Of a stretch of DNA of 64,000 nt, positions 42,025-51,939 are shown one piece after another (position 1 is the stretch's first letter; each line of letters starts with the position of its first letter). The notes beneath the pieces were generated by a model. It had not been told where the DNA came from, searched no databases, and saw only the letters and a list, made by a program, of their open reading frames with translations. Origin of the DNA: Aeromonas enteropelogenes (GTDB taxonomy: Bacteria > Pseudomonadota > Gammaproteobacteria > Enterobacterales > Aeromonadaceae); NCBI RefSeq assembly GCF_000819845.1, contig NZ_CDCG01000044.1, positions 79,138 through 143,137 of the forward strand, in the 5' to 3' direction. Position numbers and translations under genes: made by a program.

Positions 42025-43095
42025 TTAGCAGCCGCGACGCAGGGCGGGGGTGTTAACGGGGGCATCCCACAGGGTCATCAGCTCATCATCCACCTTGAGC
42101 AGGGTGATGGAGATGCCGGTCATGTCGAGAGAGGTGCAGTAGGGACCGATCAGGTTGCGCACCAGATGAATGCCCGCCTCTTCACACAGGGCGGCGAGTC
42201 GGCCATAGACGCCGTAGAGCTCGGAGATGGGGGTTCCCCCCAGGCTGTTGACCAGCGCGATGACCCGGTCGCCCTTGTTGAGCGGCTCGATAAAGGTGTG
42301 CTCCTCCTGCCAGCTGCCACTGGCGCGATCCAAGTGACGCAGGGTACGGCCATAGGGACGGTTGTCAGTCAGCTCCTTGAACATGTCGTCCACCAGGGCG
42401 TTGAGGTCGGTGAAGGGGCGGCGCTCGATGCCCGGCTCGCCATGGATGCCGACCCCGAACTCCACCTCGTTGTCGGCCAGGGTGAAGGAGGGCTTGCCGG
42501 CGGCCGGCACTGTGCAGGCGTGCATGGCCACCCCAATGGTGCGGCTCTGATTGTTGACGCGGCGGGCCAGGGCCTCGCAGCGCGCCAGGTCATAGCCCGC
42601 CTCGGCGGCGGCCCCGACCAGTTTCTCGCACAGCACGGTCGTGGCGACGCCGCGACGGCCCGCGGTGTAGAGACTGTCTTTGACCGCAACGTCGTCATCG
42701 ATGAGGGCGAAGCCCACCTTGACCCCGTCACCGTGCAGCAGTTCGACAGCGGTCTCGAAGTTGAGCACATCGCCGGTGTAGTTCTTCACCAGAAACAACA
42801 CGCCGGCACCACCGTCGACCGCCTGGCCACACTCGTACATCTGATCCGGGGTGGGAGAGGTAAAGATCTCGCCGGGACAGGCACCATCCAGCATGCCCTT
42901 GCCCACCAGACCGCCGTGCATCGGCTCGTGGCCGCTGCCACCGCCGGAGACCAGCGCCACTTTGCCCTGTACGGGGGCATCGGCGCGGGTGATGTAGTGG
43001 GGTTCGATACGGACCTTGAGCTCGGGATGGGCGGCAGCCATCCCCATCAGTTGTTCACGGACCACGGCATCGACGGCATTGATCAGTTTCTTCAT
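42025..43095 (-). CDS. dhaK: Dihydroxyacetone kinase substrate-binding subunit DhaK
   Basis: 356-residue subunit that binds dihydroxyacetone covalently through a histidine. The glycine-rich [18 protein letters not shown] binds the substrate hydroxyls, [14 protein letters not shown] is conserved, and the covalent His lies in [12 protein letters not shown]. Length equals E. coli DhaK (356 aa). It is the first gene of dhaK-dhaL-dhaM(-gldA). DhaK also represses DhaR in E. coli. TGAAAC-type inverted repeats 100-140 bp upstream are candidate regulator sites. Confidence 0.96.
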   Translation of the reverse strand: MKKLINAVDAVVREQLMGMAAAHPELKVRIEPHYITRADAPVQGKVALVSGGGSGHEPMHGGLVGKGMLDGACPGEIFTSPTPDQMYECGQAVDGGAGVLFLVKNYTGDVLNFETAVELLHGDGVKVGFALIDDDVAVKDSLYTAGRRGVATTVLCEKLVGAAAEAGYDLARCEALARRVNNQSRTIGVAMHACTVPAAGKPSFTLADNEVEFGVGIHGEPGIERRPFTDLNALVDDMFKELTDNRPYGRTLRHLDRASGSWQEEHTFIEPLNKGDRVIALVNSLGGTPISELYGVYGRLAALCEEAGIHLVRNLIGPYCTSLDMTGISITLLKVDDELMTLWDAPVNTPALRRGC

Positions 43096-43197
43096 GGCTC
43101 ACTCCTTGGCTTGCCACCGCATGGTGGGCAAATGGTTGGTGGAGCCAGTCTAGCGAGAGAAAGCGGGAGAAAAATGACGGCCGTTCCGGTTCGGATC

Positions 43198-43236
43198 TGA
43201 AACAGCCTGAGGACGCTGGTTGTTTCAAACTGAAAC
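43198..43236 (-). promoter_or_regulatory. Candidate DhaR operator, TGAAAC/GTTTCA repeats
   Basis: TGAAACA (43198-43204), TGTTTCA (43221-43227) and TGAAAC (43231-43236). The last two form GTTTCA-AAC-TGAAAC. They lie 103-141 bp upstream of dhaK. Assignment to DhaR is by position only. Confidence 0.45.
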
Positions 43237-43283
43237 GCCGACGGGGGGAATGGAAGGGAAATGTTAGCCGGGTCACAACCACG

Positions 43284-43310
43284 AAAAAGGGCCCCCGCAG
43301 GAGCCCTTTT
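43284..43310 (-). terminator. Terminator after adeP
   Basis: On the minus strand AAAAGGGCTCC pairs with GGGGCCCTTTTT across TGCG, ending in a T-run. Confidence 0.85.
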
Positions 43311-43325
43311 CGATAACCGGAGGTA

Positions 43326-44684
43326 TTAGATGGCCCAGCCACCGGCGTAGAAGATCACCAGCGCCACGGCGATGATGACGGTGCCGATGTTGAGCTTTTT
43401 CCACTCGGCGGCAAACAGGCGGCCGATCACCAGCGCCACGAAGCCCAGCATGATGCCGGTGACTATGTTGCAGGTCAGCACGATAAAGACGGCGCACAGC
43501 ATGCCGGAGAGAGCATCGACCGAATCGCTGAAGTCCAGCTTGGTGACGTTGCCCAGCATCAGCAGACCCACGTACATCAGGGCCGGTGCGGTGGCGTAGG
43601 CCGGCACCAGATAGCTCAGTGGAGAGAGGAAGATCATCAGCAGGAACAGCACGCCAACCAGGGTGGCGGTCAGGCCGGTCTTGCCACCGGCGGCGGTGCC
43701 TGCGGCCGATTCGATGTAGACCGCGGCCGGTGCACCACCGACGGCGCCCGCCACCATGCTGCTGACGGAGTCGGCGGTCAGGGCCTTGCCGCCACTGATG
43801 ATGTGGCCACGCTCGTTGATAAGGCCGGCCTGGCCAGCTACGGCACGGATGGTGCCGGTGGCGTCAAACACGGCTGTCATCACCAGCGCCAGCACGGTGG
43901 GGATGACCACCGGGTTGAGGGCGCCCAGCAGATCCATGCTGCCTACCAGAGAGCCTTTCTCGCCGGTCAGGCTCGGCATGGCGAAGAAGCCCTGCCAGGT
44001 CACTTTCGGGTCGAATATGAGGCCGAGGATGGAGATGGCGATGATCACCATCAGGATGCCGCCCGGCACCTTGCGGCGCTCCAGGCCGAAGATGGCGGCC
44101 AGACCCAGTACCGTCATGATGACGGGGAAGGCGGTCACTTCACCGAGCTGGACCGGCAAACCGGCCCCTTCGTTCTTGATCACCATGCCGACGCCGTTGG
44201 TGGCGATCAGCAGCAGGAACAGGCCGATCCCGATGCCGGTACCATGGGCGATGCCGGAGGGGAGGTTGTCCAGGATCCATTGACGCACGCCGGTGACGCT
44301 GATCAGAGTGAACAGCACCCCCATCAGGAAGATGGCGCCGAGGGCGACCGGGATGCTCAGCCCTTGCCCCAGCACCAGGCTGAAGGCAGTAAAGGCGGTG
44401 AGGGAGATGGCACAACCGATGGCCATGGGCAGCTTGGCCCACAGACCCATCAGCAGGGAGCCGAAGGCGGCGATCAAGCAGGTAGCCACGAAGACGGGAC
44501 CCTGCTCGAAGCCGGCGGCACCCAGCATGTTCGGCACCACTATGATGCTGTAGACCATGGCCAGGAAGGTGGTAAGCCCCGCAACCAGCTCCTGACGCAC
44601 GCTACTGCCGCGCGCAGAAATGGAAAAATAAGAGTCCAGAAAGCCGCCGTTCCCTGCTTGGGCGGCCATATCTTGCTTTGCCAT
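43326..44684 (-). CDS. adeP: Adenine permease, NCS2 family AzgA branch
   Basis: 452-residue proton-coupled purine symporter with 14 helices. The sequence is very near E. coli AdeP (YieG/PurP): [103 protein letters not shown] and a C-terminal FYAGGWAI. Adenine is the likely substrate. ATG 44684 has AGGA 6 nt upstream. A perfect PurR box at 44705 suggests repression when purines are plentiful, as for yieG. Confidence 0.94.
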   Translation of the reverse strand: MAKQDMAAQAGNGGFLDSYFSISARGSSVRQELVAGLTTFLAMVYSIIVVPNMLGAAGFEQGPVFVATCLIAAFGSLLMGLWAKLPMAIGCAISLTAFTAFSLVLGQGLSIPVALGAIFLMGVLFTLISVTGVRQWILDNLPSGIAHGTGIGIGLFLLLIATNGVGMVIKNEGAGLPVQLGEVTAFPVIMTVLGLAAIFGLERRKVPGGILMVIIAISILGLIFDPKVTWQGFFAMPSLTGEKGSLVGSMDLLGALNPVVIPTVLALVMTAVFDATGTIRAVAGQAGLINERGHIISGGKALTADSVSSMVAGAVGGAPAAVYIESAAGTAAGGKTGLTATLVGVLFLLMIFLSPLSYLVPAYATAPALMYVGLLMLGNVTKLDFSDSVDALSGMLCAVFIVLTCNIVTGIMLGFVALVIGRLFAAEWKKLNIGTVIIAVALVIFYAGGWAI

Positions 44685-44704
44685 AACTAATCCTGAAAGT
44701 GTGA

Positions 44705-44720
44705 AGGAAATCGTTTGCGT
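44705..44720 (-). promoter_or_regulatory. PurR operator of adeP
   Basis: Minus-strand ACGCAAACGATTTCCT matches the PurR consensus ANGCAANCGNTTNCNT at every fixed position. It lies 20 bp upstream of the adeP start. Confidence 0.85.
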
Positions 44721-44900
44721 TGGTGGCGCGCAAAATAGCAAGAAATCGCGACAAAAGCAGCGGATAACCCGAAATTTTCGTCAAGATCTCCACATAAGGA
44801 GCCATTCGGGGTTTTTTTCGAGCCAAAGCGACTCGAGCAGGAGAGGCATGTGTGATGCTGGTTGTCTGGTGGGAGGTTAAAGGAGTGACATATGGATAAC

Positions 44901-44926
44901 AAAAAACCCGCCAAGGCGGGTTTTTT
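44901..44926. terminator. Terminator after the cold-shock gene
   Basis: AAAAAACCCGCC/GGCGGGTTTTTT around a 2-nt AA loop, symmetric for both strands. It ends the csp transcript (minus) 60 nt past its stop. Confidence 0.92.
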
Positions 44927-44985
44927 CAATGCTTGCAGTGTACTCAGCCAATGGCATGAGTCATCGCCAGACGGTTTGACCTGAA

Positions 44986-45198
44986 TTACAGGGCAACGAC
45001 GTTGGCAGCTGCCGGGCCTTTCTGGCCTTGTTCGATGGTGAACTCTACGCGCTGACCTTCTTCCAGGGTTTTGAAACCGTTGGACTGGATGGCGGAGAAG
45101 TGAACGAACACGTCCTTGCTGCCGTCAACCGGGGAGATGAAACCAAAACCTTTCTCGGCGTTGAAGAACTTAACGGTACCAGTCACTTTGTTAGACAT
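44986..45198 (-). CDS. Cold-shock domain protein (CspC/CspE-like)
   Basis: 70-residue single-stranded nucleic-acid chaperone and antiterminator. RNP1 is KGFGFISP and RNP2 is [21 protein letters not shown] and [20 protein letters not shown] complete the five-stranded barrel. Which E. coli paralogue it equals cannot be told from sequence reading alone. The AAGAGA ribosome site lies upstream, and a long AT-rich leader, typical of csp mRNAs, precedes it. Confidence 0.96.
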   Translation of the reverse strand: MSNKVTGTVKFFNAEKGFGFISPVDGSKDVFVHFSAIQSNGFKTLEEGQRVEFTIEQGQKGPAAANVVAL

Positions 45199-45656
45199 AA
45201 TAATTTCTCTTTAAATAGTGTTTGAAATGCCATTACGGCAGTCGGTGATTATTCGTCAGCAATACGTATGGGGAGCACTAAAGAAGGAGAATTATTTGAC
45301 AGGAATTATAAAGATAACGCCTATTGTAATCACTGCTTTACTAAAATGTCTGCCTAACATAAACAGGTCTGAACTGCCGAACCATCGTGAAGGATTAAAA
45401 CACTCTCCCATTTCTAAAGCAAACTTTATCTTGAAATCGCACATATGTAACAGCAAGTTTTCCTTGGTCGCGTCACAAAGATGATATTTTTCAATCGCAT
45501 AGAGACAATGGATAATGTTCTTGCATTTTCGAGAAATGCCATCACATCTCATTTTTCCTGTCAAAGGGAGTGGCGGATCATTTGCGCAGAAATGAAGTGG
45601 AAGGGCGAACAGGCGGGAGCAGGCAGCGAGAAACCCAGCTCCGCCTGATAGGACCA
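45199..45656. other. 458-bp region, csp leader and no confident gene
   Basis: AT-rich region that includes the likely long csp 5' leader. A minus-strand frame over 45292-45552 is Cys/Phe/Ile-rich and does not look like a real protein. A hairpin of CAGGCGG/CCGCCTG near 45611-45648 follows the CDF transporter stop and may terminate it. Confidence 0.4.
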
Positions 45657-46559
45657 TCAGCAGGGGGTTGCCGCGAGAGCCCCGCTCTGTTCATCAGGTT
45701 CGACGTGGATCAACACGATGGCGTGCGGCAGCTGCTGCATGATGGCCTCCTCTATCCGGTCACAGATGGTGTGGGCTTCGCCGATGCTCATGGTGGTCGG
45801 CAGGGTGAGGTGAAAATCGATATGGCGACGACGACCCGCTCGGCGGCTGCGCAGATCGTGAAAATCGGCACCCGGTGGGCAGCAGTCGGTGATGATGCGG
45901 CTGGTCATCGCCAGTTCCTCGGGACTCATGCTGCGATCGATCAGGGGGTGAAAGGCTTCCATCAGCATGGCGATGGCTTCCTTGACGATAAACAGCGCGA
46001 CACCGATGGCCACCAGGGGATCCAGGATGGCAAGAGAGTAGCCAAACAGGCTGGCCAGCCAGATACCGCCAAGCCCGGCAGCCACGCCGGCCGAGGTGAG
46101 CACGTCGGCCTTGAGATGAAGGGCATCGGCAGCCAGGGCGACGGACTCCTCTTCTCTGGCCACCTTGTAGAGGTACGCCGAGACGACACTGTTGACCAGA
46201 GCCGAGATCACCATCACCAGCACACCCCAGCCGATGCTCTCTATGGGGGAGGGGTTGAGCAGCTTGCCGATGGCTTCAACCATGATCCAGCCTGCGGCCA
46301 GCAGGATCAGCAGCGCTTCAATGACGCCGGAGACATTTTCAATCTTGTCATGACCATAGGGGTGGTGCTCGTCGGGGGGCAGATCCGATTTCTTCACCGC
46401 AAACAGGGCGATCAGGGCGGCGACCAGATCCATAGCCGAGTGAATGGCTTCCGAGATGATGCTGACCGACCCGCTGATGAGACCGGCCACCAGCTTCATG
46501 ATGATCAGGCTGATATTGGAACAGACGGAGACCAGGGCTGCGCGAGATTTTCGGGACAT
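45657..46559 (-). CDS. Cation diffusion facilitator (CDF) family transporter
   Basis: 300-residue, six-helix divalent metal/proton antiporter. Transport-site residues are visible in SEAIHSAMDLVAALIALF (HxxxD of helix 2) and LAADALHLKADVLTS (helix 5). HHPYGHDKIEN is the classic cytoplasmic loop. The C-terminal cytoplasmic domain (residues ~210-300) carries HDLRSRRAGRRRHIDFHLTLP. Zn, Fe or Mn is possible; the metal is not assignable. ATG 46559 begins MSRKSRAALVSVCSN. Monocistronic. Confidence 0.92.
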   Translation of the reverse strand: MSRKSRAALVSVCSNISLIIMKLVAGLISGSVSIISEAIHSAMDLVAALIALFAVKKSDLPPDEHHPYGHDKIENVSGVIEALLILLAAGWIMVEAIGKLLNPSPIESIGWGVLVMVISALVNSVVSAYLYKVAREEESVALAADALHLKADVLTSAGVAAGLGGIWLASLFGYSLAILDPLVAIGVALFIVKEAIAMLMEAFHPLIDRSMSPEELAMTSRIITDCCPPGADFHDLRSRRAGRRRHIDFHLTLPTTMSIGEAHTICDRIEEAIMQQLPHAIVLIHVEPDEQSGALAATPC

Positions 46560-46983
46560 GATTCGGGTTCCTGACTCAATAACGGCATTTGCAAAGTGGT
46601 GCATTATATATTTCAGCCACCAAATAATCCGTGCCACTTTGTAATATTATGTTTCCGGTGATAGTGAGAATGCTTATTAAAATATTGTTCTTTGCAGTCA
46701 CATATATTTCATCTGGCAAATGCATATAAATTATTTGGCGGTGTCATATCAAAATGACGATCGTTAATCGCGTTTTTTTATTGCCAGAACAGATCGATCG
46801 GAAAATTGTCGCAGCGGCAAGTTTGCGCGGAAACCGGGCTGGATCCCGGGGCATGGCGGGGGTATGCTGGCTCTGGTGATGGCCTTGCGCCATCGCACCA
46901 AACGTACTGATGTTGATGATTCGGATGACATGCTGGCGCCCTCACGGGACCAACTGTCTGGGTAACATTTTTGGAGTTTGATG
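46560..46983. other. 424-bp divergent spacer, no gene seen
   Basis: First 200 bp AT-rich, with the promoter region of the CDF gene; the rest is GC-rich and leads to the 40-aa gene. The short hairpin GATGGC-CTTGC-GCCATC near 46879 has no obvious role. Confidence 0.4.
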
Positions 46984-47106
46984 ATGAGTAACAAAGAACA
47001 TCACAACGGCAAAGATGCCAAGAAAAAACCGCAGATGTCACTGAAGGAAAAACGCGAAGCCAAGCGGCAAAAAGCCGAGCTGAAAAATGGCAGCGCAATG
47101 AAGTAA
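46984..47106 (+). CDS. Small, very basic protein, 40 aa
   Basis: Sequence MSNKEHHNGKDAKKKPQMSL followed by KEKREAKRQKAELKNGSAMK, more than a third Lys/Arg. It has no hydrophobic core, so it is probably unfolded or nucleic-acid/ribosome-associated. GGAG lies 7 nt upstream of this ATG (an ATG also precedes it directly at 46981), and a strong terminator follows 36 nt past the stop, so a dedicated short transcript is likely. Family not named with confidence. Confidence 0.7.
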   Translation: MSNKEHHNGKDAKKKPQMSLKEKREAKRQKAELKNGSAMK

Positions 47107-47141
47107 CGCTCCTCTTGCTGTTGTTCCTCCGGAGCCAGTAC

Positions 47142-47169
47142 AAAGCCAGCCTGTGATGGGCTGGCTTTT
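47142..47169. terminator. Bidirectional terminator
   Basis: AAAGCCAGCC (47142-47151), 7-nt loop, GGCTGGCTTTT (47159-47169). It serves the 40-aa gene and the convergent binding-protein gene. Confidence 0.9.
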
Positions 47170-47180
47170 ATGTTTGTGCG

Positions 47181-47924
47181 TCAGGGCGTGGCGCCGTATG
47201 TCTCGAATACTTTCAGATAGCGACCATCCTGCTTCATGGCTGCGAGCTGGCGGTCAAACAATTCCCGTGTGTCGGGTGAGCGAAACGCAAAGTGATAGAT
47301 GGTGGGAGGGAACAGATCCGCCTGATTGATCTGGGCTCGTTGATAGCGTTCGCCGGAATGGGGATGGGTGATCAGCTGGTCCAGATAGTAGTAGAACACC
47401 CGCTCTTCCAGCACGATGGCATCGACTCTGCCACGCAGCAGCTGGTGTACCTGGCCTTGCTGCTTGGCAACCTCTTCATAGCGGGGATTCTGGCTGACCA
47501 TGGTGGCAAAGTCTTCTCCCAAGATGACTTTTGCGCGCTGAAAAGAGGTGACTCTCAGGTGTCGCAGCTCATCCAGGGTGGTGACGGGGTGGTCGTACAG
47601 GGTAAAGACCCGGTTATGAAAGGTGATGACAGGCTGGGTCAGGAAGCGGCTATCCATCATGCCTGGTTTGACGTTGATGATGGCATCCAGTTTGCCGGAC
47701 TTGAACATGCGAAAGGTGCGCTCCAGCGGCAGAAATTCGAACTGAAGCTGGTATCGGGTGCCGGTAAAGGCTTGCGTCAGCAGATCCAGTTCTATGCCTC
47801 GCTTTTCCCCTTCGATGACATAGGGAGGAATGGCAAAACTGACTCCGACCCTGAGAGGTTTTGCCAGCAGGCATCCGGGGGCAAGGGCGATCAGCAACAG
47901 CAGGACATGGATAATCAGCTTCAT
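47181..47924 (-). CDS. Periplasmic amino-acid-type solute-binding protein (SBP family 3), orphan
   Basis: 247-residue secreted protein. The signal peptide is MKLIIHVLLLLIALAPGCLLA. The mature part is the bilobed SBP_bac_3 fold: LRVGVSFAIPPYVIEGEKRGIELDLL, FLPLERTFRMFKSGKLDAIINV, and VHQLLRGRVDAIVLEE in the second lobe. No permease or ATPase gene lies nearby, so it may feed a distant ABC system or a sensor. Many such orphans in this group are annotated only as transporter substrate-binding proteins. Ligand unknown. Confidence 0.87.
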   Translation of the reverse strand: MKLIIHVLLLLIALAPGCLLAKPLRVGVSFAIPPYVIEGEKRGIELDLLTQAFTGTRYQLQFEFLPLERTFRMFKSGKLDAIINVKPGMMDSRFLTQPVITFHNRVFTLYDHPVTTLDELRHLRVTSFQRAKVILGEDFATMVSQNPRYEEVAKQQGQVHQLLRGRVDAIVLEERVFYYYLDQLITHPHSGERYQRAQINQADLFPPTIYHFAFRSPDTRELFDRQLAAMKQDGRYLKVFETYGATP

Positions 47925-48007
47925 CGCACCTCGTACGAACGATCCTGTCGATACATCAATCTGGTTGGAGTGCCTTAAACTGGCAAAATTCTGCTTACTG
48001 GCAGCTC

Positions 48008-48035
48008 AAAAAAAGCCCTGGCTAGGCAGGGCTTT
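48008..48035 (-). terminator. Terminator after ssb
   Basis: On the minus strand AAAGCCCTG, loop CCTAGC, CAGGGCTTT, then a run of T (48012-48020 and 48027-48035). Confidence 0.92.
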
Positions 48036-48048
48036 GCATTGCTTCATT

Positions 48049-48615
48049 TTAGAACGGAATATCGTCGTCGAAATCCATCGGCGGCTCGTTATAGACCGGC
48101 GGAGCTGACTGGGGCTGCTGAGCCGGACGGCCGTAACCACCCTGCTGCTGCATGTTCTGCTGCGGAGCGGGACGCTGCTGGTTCATCGGCTGCTGCATGG
48201 CCTGCTGCGGCTGGCCCCAGCCACCCTGGTTCTGGCCACCCATACCCTGACCGGCACCTTGCGGACGGCCACCCAGCATCTGCATCACGCCGCTGAAGCT
48301 GTCGACCAGCACTTCGGTGGTGTAGCGTTCCTGGCCACTCTGATCCTGCCATTTGCGGGTTTGCAGCTTGCCTTCCACATAGACCTGGGAACCCTTTTTC
48401 AGGTATTCGCCGGCGACTTCGGCCAGCTTGCCCATGAAGACGACACGGTGCCATTCGGTGCGCTCTTTCTGCTCGCCGGTTTGCTTGTCGCGCCAGGTTT
48501 CAGAGGTGGCCAGGGTAATGTTGGTCACAGCACCGCCACTCGGCATGTAGCGTACTTCCGGGTCTTGCCCGAGGTTACCGATCAGAATGACTTTATTGAT
48601 GCCTCGACTGGCCAT
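48049..48615 (-). CDS. ssb: Single-stranded DNA-binding protein
   Basis: 188-residue homotetrameric SSB. The OB fold occupies residues 1-~112 ([73 protein letters not shown]). A Gly/Gln/Pro-rich flexible linker leads to the acidic tip MDFDDDIPF, which docks partner proteins. It is divergent from uvrA across 381 bp, as in E. coli, and the LexA box between them could affect both. Confidence 0.97.
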   Translation of the reverse strand: MASRGINKVILIGNLGQDPEVRYMPSGGAVTNITLATSETWRDKQTGEQKERTEWHRVVFMGKLAEVAGEYLKKGSQVYVEGKLQTRKWQDQSGQERYTTEVLVDSFSGVMQMLGGRPQGAGQGMGGQNQGGWGQPQQAMQQPMNQQRPAPQQNMQQQGGYGRPAQQPQSAPPVYNEPPMDFDDDIPF

Positions 48616-48926
48616 AATCTCTCTTCCACCTTTATATTCCGGCCAGGCAGCAAGCCTGGGCCAACCAAATGAGTTCCGCGATTTTTATCTGTGCCATGCT
48701 GTTATCGCATTGAACAACATGGTTTTCTATAACCCTTGTAGCAGTCAGGCTGATGATCGCTGATTACCTGGCACAGGTTTAGCGCACAATAGTAACAGCT
48801 GATGCGCCCCTGCGCATCCTCCAGCGAGCGTACTCGCAGGTCAGGCGGCGGGTGAAGGGTCTCTGTTGACAACCCGCTCCGGCGTGGCCGCTTATCGTCA
48901 AAAAGGATAACCGCGATAGATAATGC

Positions 48927-48942
48927 CTGTCTATTCATCCAG
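48927..48942 (+). promoter_or_regulatory. LexA (SOS) box of uvrA
   Basis: CTGTCTATTCATCCAG fits CTG-N10-CAG with an AT-rich centre and resembles the E. coli uvrA box. It lies 54 bp upstream of the uvrA start. The remaining ssb/uvrA spacer (48616-48996) holds no gene. Confidence 0.85.
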
Positions 48943-48996
48943 TAGTCTCTGTGCCATACTGGCTCGCTCTGGTCTGTGTATCGAGCGTGCAACAAG

Positions 48997-51822
48997 ATGG
49001 AAAAGATCGTGGTCCGGGGTGCCCGCACCCACAACCTTAAGAACATCAACCTGACCCTGCCCCGCGACAAGCTGATCGTGGTCACCGGCCTCTCCGGCTC
49101 GGGCAAATCCTCCCTGGCGTTCGATACCCTCTATGCCGAGGGACAGCGCCGCTATGTGGAGTCGCTCTCCGCTTATGCCCGCCAGTTCCTCTCCCTGATG
49201 GAGAAGCCGGACGTGGACCACATTGAGGGGCTCTCACCGGCTATCTCCATCGAACAGAAGTCCACCTCCCACAACCCGCGCTCCACTGTCGGCACCATCA
49301 CCGAGATTTACGACTACCTGCGTCTGCTGTTTGCCCGGGTCGGCGAGCCGCGCTGCCCGACCCACGGCATCCCGCTTACCGCCCAGACCATCAGCCAGAT
49401 GGTGGACCAGGTGCTGGCCCAGCCGGAAGGCGCCAAGCTGATGCTGCTCGCCCCCGTGGTGCGTAACCGCAAGGGGGAACACGTCAAGCTGCTGGAGAAC
49501 CTGGCGGCCCAAGGTTATATCCGCGCCCGCATCGACGGGGAGGTGTGCGATCTCTCGGATCCCCCGACCCTGGAGCTGCAAAAGAAGCACACCATCGAGG
49601 TGGTGGTGGACCGCTTCAAGGTGCGTGACGATCTGCAGCAACGCCTCGCCGAGTCGTTCGAGACGGCGCTGACTCTCTCCGGCGGCATCGTCCTGGTGGC
49701 GCCCATGGACGGGGAGGAGGGGGAGACCCTGACTTTCTCGGCCAACTTCGCCTGCCCCGAGTGTGGCCACTCGGTCTCGGAGCTGGAGCCGCGCATCTTC
49801 TCCTTCAATAACCCGGCCGGCGCCTGCCCCACCTGCGACGGTCTCGGGGTGCAGCAGTACTTCGATCCGGACAAGGTGATCCACGATCCGGGCCAGAGCC
49901 TGGCCGGTGGTGCCATCCGCGGTTGGGACAAGCGCAGCTTCTACTACTTCCAGATGCTCAAATCCCTGGCCGAGCACTACGACTTCGATCTGGAGGCGCC
50001 CTGGGAGGATCTGCCACCCAAGGTGCAGGAGGTGATCCTGCGTGGCTCCGGGCGCGGCGACGTGGAGTTCCGCTACATGAACGACCGCGGCGATGTTGTG
50101 GTGCGCAAGCACCCGTTCGAGGGGATCCTGCACAACATGGAGCGGCGCTACCGGGAGACCGAGTCCAACGCGGTGCGTGAAGAGCTCTCCAAATACATCG
50201 CCAACAAGCCCTGCGCCAGCTGCGGCGGTAGCCGGCTGCGGGAAGAGGCGCGCCACGTCTTCATCGAGAACCGCAACCTGCCGGCCATTGCCGAGGACTC
50301 CATCGGCGATGCCCTCACCTTCTTCGCCGGCCTGACCCTGACCGGCCAGCGCGCCCAGATCGCCGAGAAGATTTTGAAAGAGATCGTCGAGCGGCTCGGC
50401 TTCCTGGTGAACGTCGGCCTCAACTATTTGAGCCTGTCGCGCAGCGCCGAGACCCTCTCCGGTGGCGAGGCCCAGCGGATCCGGCTGGCCAGCCAGATCG
50501 GTGCCGGCCTGGTGGGGGTCATGTATGTGCTGGATGAACCTTCCATCGGCCTGCACCAGCGCGACAACGAACGGTTGCTCAAGACGCTCACTCACCTGCG
50601 GGATCTCGGCAACACGGTGATCGTGGTGGAGCACGACGAGGACGCCATTCGCCTCGCCGACCACGTGCTCGACATCGGCCCGGGGGCCGGGGTGCACGGC
50701 GGCGCCATCGTCGCCCAGGGCACACCGGCGGAGATCATTGCGAACCCCGAGTCCCTCACCGGTGACTACCTCTCCGGTCGCAAGCAGATCGCCATCCCGG
50801 CCGAGCGCACGCCGCTCACCGGCAAGTGGTTGAAATTGAAAGGGGCGAGCGGCAACAACCTGCGTAACGTCAACCTGGATCTGCCCATCGGGGTGATGAC
50901 CTGCGTTACCGGGGTCTCCGGCTCCGGCAAGTCGACCCTGATCAACGACACCCTGTTTCGCATCGCCCACCGTGAACTGAACAAGGCGACCGAGTCGACC
51001 CCGGCTCCCTATCGCAGCATCGAGGGGCTGGAGCACCTGGACAAGGTAGTGGACATCGACCAGAGCCCCATCGGCCGTACCCCGCGCTCCAACCCGGCCA
51101 CCTACACCGGCCTGTTCACCCCGATCCGCGAGCTGCTCTCCGGCACCCAGGAGGCGCGCTCGCGCGGCTACCAGCCTGGCCGCTTCTCCTTCAACGTGAA
51201 GGGGGGCCGCTGCGAGGCGTGCCAGGGGGACGGGGTCATCAAGGTGGAGATGCACTTCCTGCCGGACGTCTACGTGCCGTGCGATGTCTGCAAGGGCAAG
51301 CGCTACAACCGCGAGACCCTGGAGGTGAAGTACAAGGGCAAGAACATCCACGAGATCCTCGAGATGACGGTGGAGGACGCGCGCGCCTTCTTCGATCCGG
51401 TGCCGGCGGTGGCGCGCAAGCTGCAAACCCTGATGGACGTGGGCCTCTCCTACATCCGCCTCGGCCAGTCGGCCACCACGCTCTCGGGGGGCGAGGCGCA
51501 GCGGGTCAAGCTGGCGCGCGAGCTCTCCAAGCGGGATACCGGCCAGACCCTCTACATCCTGGACGAGCCGACCACAGGGCTGCACTTCCACGATATCCAG
51601 CAGCTGCTCAAGGTGCTGCACCAGCTGCGGGATCGCGGCAACACCATCGTCATCATCGAGCACAACCTGGACGTCATCAAAACCGCCGACTGGATTGTCG
51701 ATCTGGGCCCGGAAGGGGGCTCGGGGGGCGGCCGCATCCTGGTCACCGGCACGCCGGAGGCGATCTGCGCCAACAAGGAATCCCACACGGCGCGTTTTTT
51801 AGGGCCGATGCTGGCGAAATAA
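48997..51822 (+). CDS. uvrA: Excinuclease ABC subunit A
   Basis: 941-residue damage-recognition ATPase of nucleotide excision repair. Two ABC modules are present: Walker [15 protein letters not shown] (residues ~31-44) and [14 protein letters not shown] (~640-653). ABC signatures are [16 protein letters not shown] and [15 protein letters not shown]. Zinc modules are CPECGHSV with CPTC, and CEACQGDG with CDVC. ATG 48997 ([16 protein letters not shown]) matches the E. coli start; an in-frame GTG at 48976 is less likely. It is controlled by the LexA box at 48927. Confidence 0.98.
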   Translation: MEKIVVRGARTHNLKNINLTLPRDKLIVVTGLSGSGKSSLAFDTLYAEGQRRYVESLSAYARQFLSLMEKPDVDHIEGLSPAISIEQKSTSHNPRSTVGTITEIYDYLRLLFARVGEPRCPTHGIPLTAQTISQMVDQVLAQPEGAKLMLLAPVVRNRKGEHVKLLENLAAQGYIRARIDGEVCDLSDPPTLELQKKHTIEVVVDRFKVRDDLQQRLAESFETALTLSGGIVLVAPMDGEEGETLTFSANFACPECGHSVSELEPRIFSFNNPAGACPTCDGLGVQQYFDPDKVIHDPGQSLAGGAIRGWDKRSFYYFQMLKSLAEHYDFDLEAPWEDLPPKVQEVILRGSGRGDVEFRYMNDRGDVVVRKHPFEGILHNMERRYRETESNAVREELSKYIANKPCASCGGSRLREEARHVFIENRNLPAIAEDSIGDALTFFAGLTLTGQRAQIAEKILKEIVERLGFLVNVGLNYLSLSRSAETLSGGEAQRIRLASQIGAGLVGVMYVLDEPSIGLHQRDNERLLKTLTHLRDLGNTVIVVEHDEDAIRLADHVLDIGPGAGVHGGAIVAQGTPAEIIANPESLTGDYLSGRKQIAIPAERTPLTGKWLKLKGASGNNLRNVNLDLPIGVMTCVTGVSGSGKSTLINDTLFRIAHRELNKATESTPAPYRSIEGLEHLDKVVDIDQSPIGRTPRSNPATYTGLFTPIRELLSGTQEARSRGYQPGRFSFNVKGGRCEACQGDGVIKVEMHFLPDVYVPCDVCKGKRYNRETLEVKYKGKNIHEILEMTVEDARAFFDPVPAVARKLQTLMDVGLSYIRLGQSATTLSGGEAQRVKLARELSKRDTGQTLYILDEPTTGLHFHDIQQLLKVLHQLRDRGNTIVIIEHNLDVIKTADWIVDLGPEGGSGGGRILVTGTPEAICANKESHTARFLGPMLAK

Positions 51823-51833
51823 ACTGCGTAATG

Positions 51834-51858
51834 AGAGAGGGGCCATCGGCTCCTCTCT
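51834..51858 (+). terminator. Terminator-like hairpin after uvrA
   Basis: AGAGAGGGGCC (51834-51844), loop ATC, GGCTCCTCTCT (51848-51858), one G-U pair. The tail GCTATC is poor in T. Confidence 0.55.
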
Positions 51859-51939
51859 GCTATCAAATCCACTAGATTGAAAGAGGCATTTCAATGTCGA
51901 CAAGCTACTGAACTGCCATTGGCAACTACATGGTGACGT

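Noticed and set aside
45292..45552. Minus-strand frame of 86 codons between csp and the CDF gene
   Set aside because: Cys/Ile/Phe-rich translation of AT-rich leader DNA with no ribosome site; no protein-like pattern.
49234..51786. An 850-codon open frame antisense to uvrA
   Set aside because: It mirrors the uvrA coding frame in high-GC DNA; composition (His/Arg/Gly/Gln-rich) is that of a shadow frame.
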